This document shows, in pieces, positions 26,398 to 34,185 of a stretch of DNA of 64,000 nucleotides (positions are counted from its first letter, which is position 1; each line of letters starts with the position of its first letter). The position numbers and the translations under genes were made by a program. The notes beneath the pieces are model-generated. The model searched no databases, was not told the DNA's origin, and was given only the letters and a program-made list of their open reading frames with translations. Source of the stretch: Gaiellasilicea sp963829845 (GTDB lineage: Bacteria > Actinomycetota > Thermoleophilia > Gaiellales > Gaiellaceae); contig CAWHKD010000012.1 of assembly GCA_963829845.1 (NCBI GenBank), positions 186,001 to 250,000 on the forward strand, given 5' to 3'.

Positions 26398-27020
26398 GGG
26401 TCGTCGTGACCAGGCCGCGGGGCCAGGAGGAGGAGCTGATCCGTGGCCTCGTCGCGCTCCGGCACGCCGTCGTCCGCTGCCCGCTGCTCGAGGTGGAACC
26501 GCTCGGGGAGGAGCCGATCGAGGTCGGCGGCTACGACTGGGTGATCGTCACGAGCGTCAACGGCGCGCGTGAGCTGCGGCGACGGATGACCGGCACTCCG
26601 GCGCGCGTAGCGGCGATCGGCCCCGCAACGGCGGAAGCCTTCGGCGGTGCCGAACTCATCCCCGCCGTCTCGACCCAGGAAGGGCTCCTGGCGGAGCTTC
26701 CACGTCCGGCCGGACGCGTTCTCTTCGCGGGCGCCGAGGGCGCACGGACCCTGCTTGCCGAGGAGCTCGGCGCCGACTTCGTTCCGCTCTACCGCACCCG
26801 TGAGCTGAGACCCGCGGTCGCTCCGGACGGCGACATCGTTGTGCTGGCCTCGGCGTCGGCGGCGCGGGCGTTCGGCCGCCTCGGCGCAGATATTCCGGCG
26901 GTGAGCATCGGGCCGCAGACGACGCAGGCAGCACGCGAGTCCGGCGTCGAGGTGGTCCGCGAGGCGGAGACGCACGACGTCGCGGGTCTGCTCGCGGCGG
27001 TGAGATGGCTGACCATCTAG
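26394..27020 (+). CDS. hemD: Uroporphyrinogen-III synthase
   Basis: A 208-residue protein closing and inverting ring D of hydroxymethylbilane. HemD sequences are weakly conserved, but the features fit: VVVTRPRGQEEEL at the start, the YDWVIVTSVNGARELRRRM segment, VAAIGPATAEAF, LFAGAEGARTLL, the VPLYRTRE hinge strand, VLASASAARAF and VSIGPQTTQAARESG. The GTG start overlaps the hemC stop, and position after hemC supports the call. It is shorter than E. coli HemD (246). Confidence 0.85.
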   Translation: MRVVVTRPRGQEEELIRGLVALRHAVVRCPLLEVEPLGEEPIEVGGYDWVIVTSVNGARELRRRMTGTPARVAAIGPATAEAFGGAELIPAVSTQEGLLAELPRPAGRVLFAGAEGARTLLAEELGADFVPLYRTRELRPAVAPDGDIVVLASASAARAFGRLGADIPAVSIGPQTTQAARESGVEVVREAETHDVAGLLAAVRWLTI

Positions 27021-27030
27021 GCTCCGCCGC

Positions 27031-27834
27031 GTGTTCGTCACCTTCCTCAGCGACTTTGGCCTTCAGGACGACTTCGTCGGCACGTGCCACGGCGTGATCA
27101 AGCGGATCGCGCCTCAGGCGGAGATCATCGACATCACGCACGGGATCCCGCCGCAGCAGATTCTCCAGGGCGCTCTCGTCCTCGCCAACACAATCCCCTA
27201 CATGCCGGTTGGAAGCCACCTCGCAGTCGTCGACCCGGGTGTCGGCGGAGCGCGCAGGCCGTTGGCGCTGCGCGACAAGGACGGACGCTGCTACGTCGGA
27301 CCCGACAACGGCCTCCTGATCCCGGCCGCCGAGCGCGCGGGGATCGAGGCAGCGCACGAGCTTGCGAACCCGGACTACGCGCTCGAGTCGATCTCCCGCA
27401 CCTTCCATGGCCGCGACCTGTTCGCCCCGGCTGTGGCGCATCTCGCCATGGGGGTTTCGATCGGCGAGCTCGGCCCACCTGTCGACCCCGACGCGCTCGT
27501 CCGGCTCGATCTGCCGCAGCCCGAGCTGCGCGCGGATCGGATCATCGCGACGATCCTTTACGTCGACGCGTTCGGGAACATCGCTCTCAACGTCACGCGT
27601 GAGCACGTCACCGAGGCAGGGATCGTCCCGGGGACACAGGTCGAGCTCGATCTTGCCGGCGAGCGTGTCTATGCGGTCGCAGCACGGACGTTCGCCGACG
27701 CCCGGCCGGGGGACATCATGCTCTACGAGGACAGCTACCGGAACATGTCCATTGCGATCAGCGGCGGCAGCGCGGGCGAGATGCTGCATGCGCGGGCGGG
27801 CCAGCCGATCCGGATCAACGTCGGTCGCCTCTAG
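27031..27834 (+). CDS. SAM hydrolase / hydroxide adenosyltransferase family (DUF62)
   Basis: A 267-residue protein of the S-adenosylmethionine hydroxide adenosyltransferase family, related to fluorinases. It begins FVTFLSDFGLQDDFVGTCHGVI with the family aspartate and continues with the DITHGIPPQ segment. Next come VVDPGVGGARRPLALR, YVGPDNGLL and RTFHGRDLFAPAVAHLAMG with the Arg and His of the catalytic triad, and YVDAFGNIALN in the C-terminal domain. Known members split S-adenosylmethionine to adenosine and methionine. GTG 27031 lies 10 bases after hemD, so it is cotranscribed with heme genes, several of whose downstream steps use S-adenosylmethionine. The in vivo role of the family is unclear. 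Confidence 0.87.
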   Translation: MFVTFLSDFGLQDDFVGTCHGVIKRIAPQAEIIDITHGIPPQQILQGALVLANTIPYMPVGSHLAVVDPGVGGARRPLALRDKDGRCYVGPDNGLLIPAAERAGIEAAHELANPDYALESISRTFHGRDLFAPAVAHLAMGVSIGELGPPVDPDALVRLDLPQPELRADRIIATILYVDAFGNIALNVTREHVTEAGIVPGTQVELDLAGERVYAVAARTFADARPGDIMLYEDSYRNMSIAISGGSAGEMLHARAGQPIRINVGRL

Positions 27835-28034
27835 AAGACTTGGCGAGATAGCGGCTGTGCCGCTGGGCCGCTCTGGTCGTCCCGATGCTGCGTCCTCAGT
27901 CGCACCGATAGCTTGGGCTATGGGCGCTCCCTGCTCCTTGTCTCGGAACGACCATTGCACCCCAGCGACGAGCGCCATCCCGCCAAGCCCTTCTAGTTGC
28001 AGCGGCGCTCGCCGTCTGCGAGTCTCCCGTCCAC

Positions 28035-28080
28035 AAGGACGTTCGCGGAGCGGTCACTCCGTCCCGGACGTCCTTTCTTC
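28035..28080 (+). terminator. Probable terminator after the heme operon
   Basis: An outer inverted repeat AAGGACGT (28035-28042) / ACGTCCTT (28068-28075) encloses an inner one, CGGAG (28046-28050) / CTCCG (28057-28061), and is followed by TTCTTCT. The position between the convergent DUF62 and amidase genes fits a terminator. The rest of the 251-base gap (27835-28085) shows only weak short hairpins and no clear gene. Confidence 0.55.
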
Positions 28081-28085
28081 TGCGC

Positions 28086-29477
28086 TCAGGCGTGAGGCGG
28101 CCGGCGCTCGCGCCACGGTCGCGCCGTCTCGAGCTGAGAGGAGATACGGAAGAGGAGCGCCTCGCCCAGGGGCGGGCCGACGAGTTGGACTCCGATCGGC
28201 ACGCCGTCGTCCGTCCAGTGGAGCGGCAGCGACACCGCAGGCTGTCCGGTGACGTTGAACGCGGCAGTGAAAGGCGTGAAGCGGGCGGCGCGATCGAACT
28301 GCTCGCGCGGATCGTCCGGCTCGGTGTCCCAGCCGACGGGCACGGGTGGCATGGCGAGCGTCGGTGTCAAGAGTAGGTCGTAGTCGGCCCAGAGCGCTGC
28401 GATCCGACGCGCGCGGAGCTGCAGCCGCCCGATCGCCCCTGCGTATACCGGGCTGGTGGTCGCGACAGCACCCTCGAGGTACCACTGGTTCAGCGGTGAG
28501 AGCGCGGCCGGATCCGCGATCGGGTAGAGCGCAGGGATCGCCTGCCAGACCGGGAGGAAGTCCTCCATCAGCTCCTGCCCGCCCCAGTCCGGCGCAGCCT
28601 CCTCGACGTCGTGGCCGAGCGATGCGAGCAGCTCGGCGGCGTCGCGGGCCGCAGCGACGCAGGCGGGATCGACCTCCGTGTCGATCGGCGCCTCGGTCGT
28701 GAGCGCGATCCGCAGGCGGCCCGGATCGACACCGATCTCCTCGATGAACGGCCGCTCCGGGGGCGCCGCCGGGAAGGGGTCGCCCCATTCGTAGCCGGTG
28801 ACGAGATCGAGGTACGCGGCGGCGTCGAGCGTCGTTCGCGCGAGCGGGCCCGCTGTGCCGAGTCCGATCCCTGGCACGAACGGTGCGTTCGAGACCCGCC
28901 CGCGTGAGGCCTTGATCCCGAAGAGGCCGCAACACGAGGCCGGAATGCGGATCGAGCCGCCCCCATCGGAGCCCTGCGCGATCCCCACGAGCCCTGCCGC
29001 GACGGCTGCCGCCGCGCCGCCGCTCGAGCCGCCTGCGTTCCGTCCGAGATCCCAGGGTGTCCTGCACGGCCCGTTCAGCGGTGAGTCGGTGAAGGCGGTG
29101 GTTCCGAACTCTGGCGTGTTCGTCTTGCCGAGGATCACGAAGCCGGCCGCCCGTGTCCGAGCAACGTGGGCGAGATCGAAGTCGGGCACGTTCTCCGCGA
29201 ACGCACGAGAGGAGAAGGTCGTGCGGATCCCGGCCGTCGTGTCGAGGTCCTTGAGCGCAATCGGCACTCCGTGGAACGGCGCCTCGGCGGGAGCGCGCGT
29301 CTTCTCACGGGCATCCGCCAGCGCCTCCTCGGCGCACACGGTCACGAACGCACCAAGCTCCGGGTCGAGCCGCGCGATTCGCGCGAGGTAGATCTCGACG
29401 AGCTCGATTGGCGACACCTCGCCCTCGCGGACGAGGCGAGCCTGCTCCGTCGCCGGGAGGAAGGCGAGCTCGTCCAC
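28086..29477 (-). CDS. Amidase signature family hydrolase
   Basis: A 463-residue amidase. The Ser-cisSer-Lys triad is visible: Lys in PIALKDLD, the GGSSGG loop with the cis-serine, and the nucleophile serine in GSDGGGSIRIPA. The substrate-binding FGIKASRGRVS segment follows. It lacks the GatA-specific context (no gatB or gatC nearby), so it is probably a catabolic or detoxifying amidase and not tRNA amidotransferase. ATG 29477. No signal peptide is seen. The substrate cannot be told from sequence. Confidence 0.9.
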   Translation of the reverse strand: MDELAFLPATEQARLVREGEVSPIELVEIYLARIARLDPELGAFVTVCAEEALADAREKTRAPAEAPFHGVPIALKDLDTTAGIRTTFSSRAFAENVPDFDLAHVARTRAAGFVILGKTNTPEFGTTAFTDSPLNGPCRTPWDLGRNAGGSSGGAAAAVAAGLVGIAQGSDGGGSIRIPASCCGLFGIKASRGRVSNAPFVPGIGLGTAGPLARTTLDAAAYLDLVTGYEWGDPFPAAPPERPFIEEIGVDPGRLRIALTTEAPIDTEVDPACVAAARDAAELLASLGHDVEEAAPDWGGQELMEDFLPVWQAIPALYPIADPAALSPLNQWYLEGAVATTSPVYAGAIGRLQLRARRIAALWADYDLLLTPTLAMPPVPVGWDTEPDDPREQFDRAARFTPFTAAFNVTGQPAVSLPLHWTDDGVPIGVQLVGPPLGEALLFRISSQLETARPWRERRPPHA

Positions 29478-29486
29478 GAGCCCAGC

Positions 29487-29960
29487 CTACGTGTCTGGCG
29501 ACTCTGGCTCGTCCTCGTTCGGCAGCTTCGCGCCGACCGCGATCCCGCCGAAGAGCGCCCGTCCGTCAATCGTCAGCGTCGGCGCGTCCGCGTTTTCTGC
29601 GCCGGGACGGACGTCGGCTCCGCCCGCGAGCGCCCGCAGGTTCGATTCGAGGCGCCACGCTGGCGGCACTCGGATCGCGACCCCGCCGAAGAGTGTGTGG
29701 ATGGTGAGGTTGGCGCCGGGCGCCAGCGTCGCTTCGCGGAGGTCGAGCGAGATGCCGCCGTACCAGGCGAGCACGGAGCCGCCGCGGAACGACGCCGCTC
29801 GGTTCGTCAACTCGATCCCGTCGAACACCGCGACCAGCCCGAGCTCGTCGCTCTCCTCGTTGCCGTGGCTCGGGACCGCGTGTTTGACGAATGCCGCGGC
29901 CGCCATAAAGCCCGCGACGGAGCCGACGGTCGTCAGCGCGAGTGCTCGGATCGGGCGCAC
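29487..29960 (-). CDS. LiaF-like membrane-anchored protein (cell-wall-active antibiotic response type)
   Basis: A 157-residue protein with an N-terminal membrane helix (residues 5-25) followed by a beta-rich domain. The domain has repeated GG-I/GG-A strand signatures (WYGGISLDLREA, TLFGGVAIRVPP, ALFGGIAVGAK), the pattern of the LiaF/DUF2154 C-terminal domain, which forms a beta helix in regulators of cell-envelope stress response. No liaR or liaS neighbour is present. GTG start at 29960; it ends nine bases before the amidase start on the same strand. The function is inferred only by fold pattern. Confidence 0.62.
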   Translation of the reverse strand: MRPIRALALTTVGSVAGFMAAAAFVKHAVPSHGNEESDELGLVAVFDGIELTNRAASFRGGSVLAWYGGISLDLREATLAPGANLTIHTLFGGVAIRVPPAWRLESNLRALAGGADVRPGAENADAPTLTIDGRALFGGIAVGAKLPNEDEPESPDT

Positions 29961-29994
29961 CCCTATCAGGGTAGTGCGCCCGAGCCCAAAGCGC

Positions 29995-31461
29995 TCAGAT
30001 CCAGTCGAAGGTGTCCTGCAGGAACGGGACCAGGAAGTAGAGGACGAACATCGCCGAGGCGATCCACATGAAGGGATGGATGTCCTTCGCGCGGCCCTGG
30101 GCGGTGCGGGCGACTGTGAAGGCGAGGAAGCCCATCCCTATCCCGTCCGTGATCGAGAAGGTGAACGGCATGATCATGATCGTCAGCGCCGCGCCGATCC
30201 CGACGGCGAGGTCGGTGAAATCGATCCCGGCGAGCTTGCGGCCGTCCTGCATGCCGTCCGCGTCCTCCTCCGCCTCGGTGAGCGCGGTCATCATCAGGAA
30301 GCCGACGAGGATCAGGGCGGGCGCCGTCGCCTGCGGCGGCACCATGCCGATGATCGGTGCGAAGAACATGAAGGGGAAGAAGAGCACCCCCGCGACGACC
30401 GCGACCCAGCCGGTCCTGCCGCCGACGCCCACGCCGGACGCCGACTCGATATAGGTCGTTGCCGACGACGTCGAAGCTGCTCCGCCCGCCACGGCCGCCA
30501 GCGAGTCGACGAGGAGCGGCTTGCGGATGTCCGCCATGCGACCCTCGTCGTCCAGGTAGCCGGCCGGCTTCCCGACGCCGACGATCGTCCCCATCGTGTC
30601 GAAGAAGTCGGCGAGGAAAAGTGAGAACGCCCAGACGACCGCGGAGATCAACGCCAGCTCCGTGAATGCGTCGAAGTTGAAGTTTCCGAGCAGCGAGAGA
30701 TCGGGAGTCTCGTAGACGTCGCCCGGCCAGGCCGCGCCCGTTGTGAAGCCGGCGTCGTTGTCACTCGCCTCGTTGATGATCGTTGCGAGGATCGTCGTCA
30801 CGATGATCCCGATCAGCAGGTCGCCGCGGACGCCGCGAGCGCGGAGCGCGATCGTGAGGAACAGCCCGAAGAACGTCACCGCGATCGGCCACGTCGTCAG
30901 GCGGGCGAGGTCGACGGGAGTGCCGTCGCCGCGGACGACCACGCCCGCGTTTGTCAGGCCGATGAACGCGATGAAGAGCCCGATCCCGATCGCGATCGCC
31001 TTCTTGAGGTCGAGCGGGATCGCGTCCATGATCTTCTCGCGCATGCCCGTCAGCACGAGGATCGTGACTGCGATCCCTTCGACGACGACCAGCCCCATCG
31101 CCGCCGGGAACGACAGTCCTTCTCCCGCGACGAGGCCGAAGGCGACGACCGCGTTGAGCCCGAGGCCCGGCGCGATCGCGTAGGCCTTGTTCGTGTAGAG
31201 ACCCATAAGGATCGTCATCACGCCGGCCACGAGGCACGTCGCCGCGAGCACCTGGTTGAAGGGCAGCCCGATCTCGGACAGGCCCTCGATTCCCGCGAAG
31301 CTGAGGATCTGCGGGTTGACGAAGATGATGTACGACATGACGATGAACGTCGTCACGCCGGCCGCCGTGTCCCGGCCGAGCGATGTGCCGTGCTGGTCGA
31401 AGCGGAAGTACCGCTCCAGGAAGCCGGAGCCGCCGCCGAGGCTGGCAGCACTGTCTGACAT
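29995..31461 (-). CDS. NCS2-family purine permease (AzgA/PbuG type)
   Basis: A 488-residue transporter with about 12-14 membrane segments. Family marks are the N-terminal LERYFRFDQHGTSLGRDTAAGVTTFIVMSYIIFVNP, the NAVVAFG segment and GIGLFIAFIGLTNAGVV. Also seen are the SLFLADFFDTMGTIVGVG motif and the SATTYIESASGVGVGGRTGWVAVVAG motif, typical of adenine/guanine/hypoxanthine permeases. ATG 31461 was preferred over a GTG five codons upstream because AAGGAG lies just before it. The leader has a small hairpin at 31520-31539 but I do not recognise a purine riboswitch. Confidence 0.92.
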   Translation of the reverse strand: MSDSAASLGGGSGFLERYFRFDQHGTSLGRDTAAGVTTFIVMSYIIFVNPQILSFAGIEGLSEIGLPFNQVLAATCLVAGVMTILMGLYTNKAYAIAPGLGLNAVVAFGLVAGEGLSFPAAMGLVVVEGIAVTILVLTGMREKIMDAIPLDLKKAIAIGIGLFIAFIGLTNAGVVVRGDGTPVDLARLTTWPIAVTFFGLFLTIALRARGVRGDLLIGIIVTTILATIINEASDNDAGFTTGAAWPGDVYETPDLSLLGNFNFDAFTELALISAVVWAFSLFLADFFDTMGTIVGVGKPAGYLDDEGRMADIRKPLLVDSLAAVAGGAASTSSATTYIESASGVGVGGRTGWVAVVAGVLFFPFMFFAPIIGMVPPQATAPALILVGFLMMTALTEAEEDADGMQDGRKLAGIDFTDLAVGIGAALTIMIMPFTFSITDGIGMGFLAFTVARTAQGRAKDIHPFMWIASAMFVLYFLVPFLQDTFDWI

Positions 31462-31519
31462 GACCGTCTCCTTCACCCTCGCGTTTGACCGTGCGGAGGT
31501 GACTTTGAGAGGTCCGGCG

Positions 31520-31539
31520 GACGGATCCGCCGATCCGTC
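31520..31539. promoter_or_regulatory. Short hairpin upstream of the purine permease
   Basis: GACGGATC (31520-31527) and GATCCGTC (31532-31539) form an eight-base perfect stem with a four-base loop. It lies 59 bases upstream of the permease ATG, between it and a small candidate gene on the same strand. It may be a terminator of the small gene or a leader structure of the permease; there is a TTTT-poor context, so both readings are tentative. Confidence 0.35.
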
Positions 31540-31549
31540 AGGACAAAAG

Positions 31550-31729
31550 CTAGACCGGCCCGAAACGGAGGCGCCACGCGAGCGGAAGCTCGTGGAACAG
31601 CCTCCTCTTCTTCTCGTTCAGCTCGGTCGAGTAGGCCCAGCCGACGTACTGGCAGTGCGGACAGCTGCCGGCTTCCTCATGACGCTGCGGCTCTGGTTGG
31701 AACGCCCTCGAGTGGCAGCGCGAAGGCAC
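31550..31729 (-). CDS. Small CPHC-containing protein, candidate
   Basis: A 59-residue frame from GTG 31729 to TAG 31550-31552 in a 345-base stretch that otherwise holds no gene. The C-terminal 38 residues look like a real folded peptide: a CPHCQYVGWAY zinc-knuckle-like start followed by a basic helix (NEKKRRLFHELPLAWRLRF). The N-terminal 20 residues are less convincing, so the true start could be later. It lies between the ferredoxin-NADP reductase gene upstream and the purine permease downstream on the same strand. I do not recognise the family; the remaining 77 bases to the reductase stop show nothing. Confidence 0.4.
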   Translation of the reverse strand: MPSRCHSRAFQPEPQRHEEAGSCPHCQYVGWAYSTELNEKKRRLFHELPLAWRLRFGPV

Positions 31730-31806
31730 GTGACGGTGAGCGACTCCACGGACGTCTTTCTCGGCGGGCGCAGTCGCGGCCGCGTTCCCTCGTGCGTGGG
31801 AACGCG

Positions 31807-33129
31807 CTAGGCGCCGCGCGCCGCGGCGAGAAGCGTGTCCCAGCTCGCGAGCTTGATCCGCGGCCGGCCGTGCGGCTCGCCAGCACTCCGCTCGGCCTCG
31901 TCGATCGCCTGCCAGCCGGCGTACAGGACCGCGTCGGCGCCGCGCTCGGCGAGCACATCCTCGAGTGCTTCGCCGCCGCGCGGCGGTAGCTTGCCCGCGC
32001 TGGCATCCTCGAGCAGCAGGCCGATCGTCTCCGACGCGTCCTTCTTGTTCGTCCCGATCACGCCGCTCGGGCCTCGTTTGATCCAGCCGGCCGCATAGAT
32101 TCCCGGCTCGACGCGGCCGCCCTCGTTCGGGATCGTGCCGGAGCCTTCGTCGAACGGGACGCCCGGGAGGGCGACGCCCCGGTAGCCGACGCTGCGGAAG
32201 ACGATGCCGCAGGGGATCGTCTCGCGCTCGTCGGTCGCGACGGCGCGCCCGTCCACGAGCTCGTTGCGGACGAGCTCGATCGCCTCGACTTTGCCGTCGC
32301 CGTGAATCGCGACGGGCGAAGCGAGGAAACGCAGGCGGATTCGGCGCGGCTTCCCCGCGGGCGCTCGCGCCGCGTAGTCGCGGAGATGTTCGACGTTGCG
32401 CTTGACTGTTGAGGGCGCGGCTTCGAGCTCGGCGACGCTCGCGGGGTCGAGAACGAGGTCTGCCGGATCGACGACGATGTCGGCCCCCGCCAGCTCGCCC
32501 AGCTCGCCCACTTCGACCGGCGTCCATGCGGCCTGGACAGGCCCGCGGCGGCCGACGACCAGGATCTCGCGGACGCCGGCGTCGTTGATCGCGGTGATCG
32601 CCTCGTCGGTGGTGTCCGTGGGTGCGAGCTCCTCCGGCGTCAGCGCGAGCATGCGGGCGACGTCGAGCGCGACGTTGCCGTTCCCGATCACGACGGCGCG
32701 CTCATGCGACAGGTCGAACTCGAGCTCCTGGAAATCGGGGTGGCCGTTGTACCAGGCGACGAACTCCGTCGCGGCCCACGAGCCGGACAGGTCCTCGCCT
32801 GGGATGCCGAGGCGACGGTCGGTCTGAGCGCCTACCGAATACACGACTGCGTCGTAGAGCCGGCGCAACTCCTCGTGTGTGAGGTCCCTCCCGACCTCCA
32901 CGTTGCCGAAGAAGCGAAAGCCGGGCTGCGCCGCAGTCTTCTCGAACGCGCGCGAGACCGCCTTGATGTTCGGGTGGTCGGGGGCGACCCCCTGTCGAAC
33001 CAGCCCCCACGGCGTCGGCAGCCGCTCGATCAGGTCGACCTCGATCGGGAGCTCGCTCGCGAGCAGCGCCGACGCGGCGTAGAACCCTGCCGGCCCGGAG
33101 CCGACGACGGCGACACGGAGAGGATCCAC
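31807..33129 (-). CDS. Ferredoxin/adrenodoxin-type NADP+ reductase (FprA-like)
   Basis: A 440-residue FAD enzyme of the adrenodoxin reductase/FprA type, which moves electrons between NADPH and ferredoxin. The FAD site is VAVVGSGPAGFYAASALL at the N-terminus, then LPTPWGLVRQGVAPDHPNIK, the VVYSVGAQTDRRLGIPGED segment, the NADP-binding VVIGNGNVALDVARML and the C-terminal GIYAAGWIKRGPSGVIGTNKKDA. GTG 33129 was chosen since upstream in-frame residues are arginine-rich and unlike the family. It is divergent from the YidB-like gene by 47 bases. Nearby Fe-S and respiratory genes fit an electron-transfer role. Confidence 0.92.
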   Translation of the reverse strand: MDPLRVAVVGSGPAGFYAASALLASELPIEVDLIERLPTPWGLVRQGVAPDHPNIKAVSRAFEKTAAQPGFRFFGNVEVGRDLTHEELRRLYDAVVYSVGAQTDRRLGIPGEDLSGSWAATEFVAWYNGHPDFQELEFDLSHERAVVIGNGNVALDVARMLALTPEELAPTDTTDEAITAINDAGVREILVVGRRGPVQAAWTPVEVGELGELAGADIVVDPADLVLDPASVAELEAAPSTVKRNVEHLRDYAARAPAGKPRRIRLRFLASPVAIHGDGKVEAIELVRNELVDGRAVATDERETIPCGIVFRSVGYRGVALPGVPFDEGSGTIPNEGGRVEPGIYAAGWIKRGPSGVIGTNKKDASETIGLLLEDASAGKLPPRGGEALEDVLAERGADAVLYAGWQAIDEAERSAGEPHGRPRIKLASWDTLLAAARGA

Positions 33130-33176
33130 GCGCGAGAGTCTAGGGTGAGGGTTCCACCCGACGAAGGGAGCTCCGC

Positions 33177-33653
33177 ATGGGCGGTCTCGGTGACCTATTG
33201 AAGGGAGCAGGAGGCGGGAGCGGCGGCGGCCTCGGCGACCTGCTCGGCGGCATTCTCGGCGGGGGGTCGCAGGGAGCAAGCGGCCTCGGGGGGAATCCGA
33301 TGCTACGAATGCTGCTGCCGCTCGTCGCATCGCTCCTGATGAACGGCGGGCTGCAGAAGATCCTCGGCCGGCTCCAGCAGAACGGCGTCGGCGCGACCGG
33401 CCAGTCGTGGGTCTCCACGGGACCGAACGAGCCCCTCGGCGCGGCCGACATCAAAGCCGCGCTCGACGACGAAGAGCTGGCGCAGATCGCGCAGCAGCTC
33501 GGCGTCAGCGAGGACGAGGCGGCGGAGGCGGTGGCGCAGGTGCTGCCCGACGTCGTCGACCAGGCGACGCCCGCCGGCGAGCTGCCCGACGACGACGAGC
33601 TCAACCGGACGTTCGGCCGCCTGCACGAGCTGGACGGTGTGCGCGAGGGCTAG
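33177..33653 (+). CDS. YidB/DUF937 family protein
   Basis: A 158-residue protein. The N-terminus is glycine-rich (GGLGDLLKGAGGG repeats), then a central hydrophobic helix (MLRMLLPLVASLLMNGGLQKIL) and the DUF937/YidB C-terminal region with AALDDEELAQIAQQLGVSEDEAAEAVAQVLPDVVD. The start is supported by a good ribosome site, GAAGGGAG, seven bases before ATG 33177. The function of the family is unknown. It overlaps the next gene by 17 bases. Confidence 0.8.
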   Translation: MGGLGDLLKGAGGGSGGGLGDLLGGILGGGSQGASGLGGNPMLRMLLPLVASLLMNGGLQKILGRLQQNGVGATGQSWVSTGPNEPLGAADIKAALDDEELAQIAQQLGVSEDEAAEAVAQVLPDVVDQATPAGELPDDDELNRTFGRLHELDGVREG

Positions 33654-34185
33654 CAGAGTCCTCCTCGGTGGACTGCTCCTGCTCGCCTGCGTCGCCTGCG
33701 GCGGCGGCGGCGATCGCGACGGCGACGAGTTCGCGATTTACCACCTCGAAGCCGCCATCGGCCCGCCCGGCACAGCCGGCGAGCTCCGTTGCGGGCCGCC
33801 GCGCGCCGAGTGCCCCTTCGTGCTGCAGCGGCCGCCGCAGCGCGAGTACCACTACGCCGTTCGCAAGGCCCCCGCACTTACCGGCGACGACATTGTCCGC
33901 GACAGCGTCCGCACGACCCCCGGCACGACGGCCGGTGAGGAGCTGGTGACGCTCGAGCTCACGTCGGGCGGTCGTTCCGCATTCGCGCGCGTGACGAAGG
34001 AGGTCGCGAGGACCGGAGGGCGGGACCAGGGCTGGCATCACCTCGCCGTCGTCGTGGGCGACGAGATCGTTGCGTTCCCGGAGATCGACTTCGACGTCTA
34101 CCCGGATGGAATCCCGAATGCGCCGGCGATCCAGTTCACCGCCGCCGACGCGGGCGACCTCGTCGAGCGTCTGCGCGGGAGCTAG
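33637..34185 (+). CDS. Lipoprotein with SecD P1-head-like domain
   Basis: A 182-residue protein from GTG 33637 inside the end of the YidB-like gene. A short basic N-terminus and hydrophobic core lead to a lipobox-like LLAC (C18; C21 is an alternative) and a glycine-rich linker, so it is probably a lipoprotein. The rest resembles the periplasmic P1 head of SecD: a LTGDDIV segment near residue 80 and, at the end, VVVGDEIVAFPEIDFDVYPDGI...QFTAADAGDLVERLR, the order seen in SecD (inhibitor strand, PSI, ITGxFT-like, LA-LR). No membrane channel domain follows. Its role is unknown. Its TAG directly abuts the convergent IscA-like stop. Confidence 0.6.
   Translation: MCARASRVLLGGLLLLACVACGGGGDRDGDEFAIYHLEAAIGPPGTAGELRCGPPRAECPFVLQRPPQREYHYAVRKAPALTGDDIVRDSVRTTPGTTAGEELVTLELTSGGRSAFARVTKEVARTGGRDQGWHHLAVVVGDEIVAFPEIDFDVYPDGIPNAPAIQFTAADAGDLVERLRGS

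Noticed and set aside
31462..31549. Purine riboswitch in front of the purine permease
   Set aside because: The leader is short and lacks the conserved three-way-junction core; only a simple hairpin is visible.
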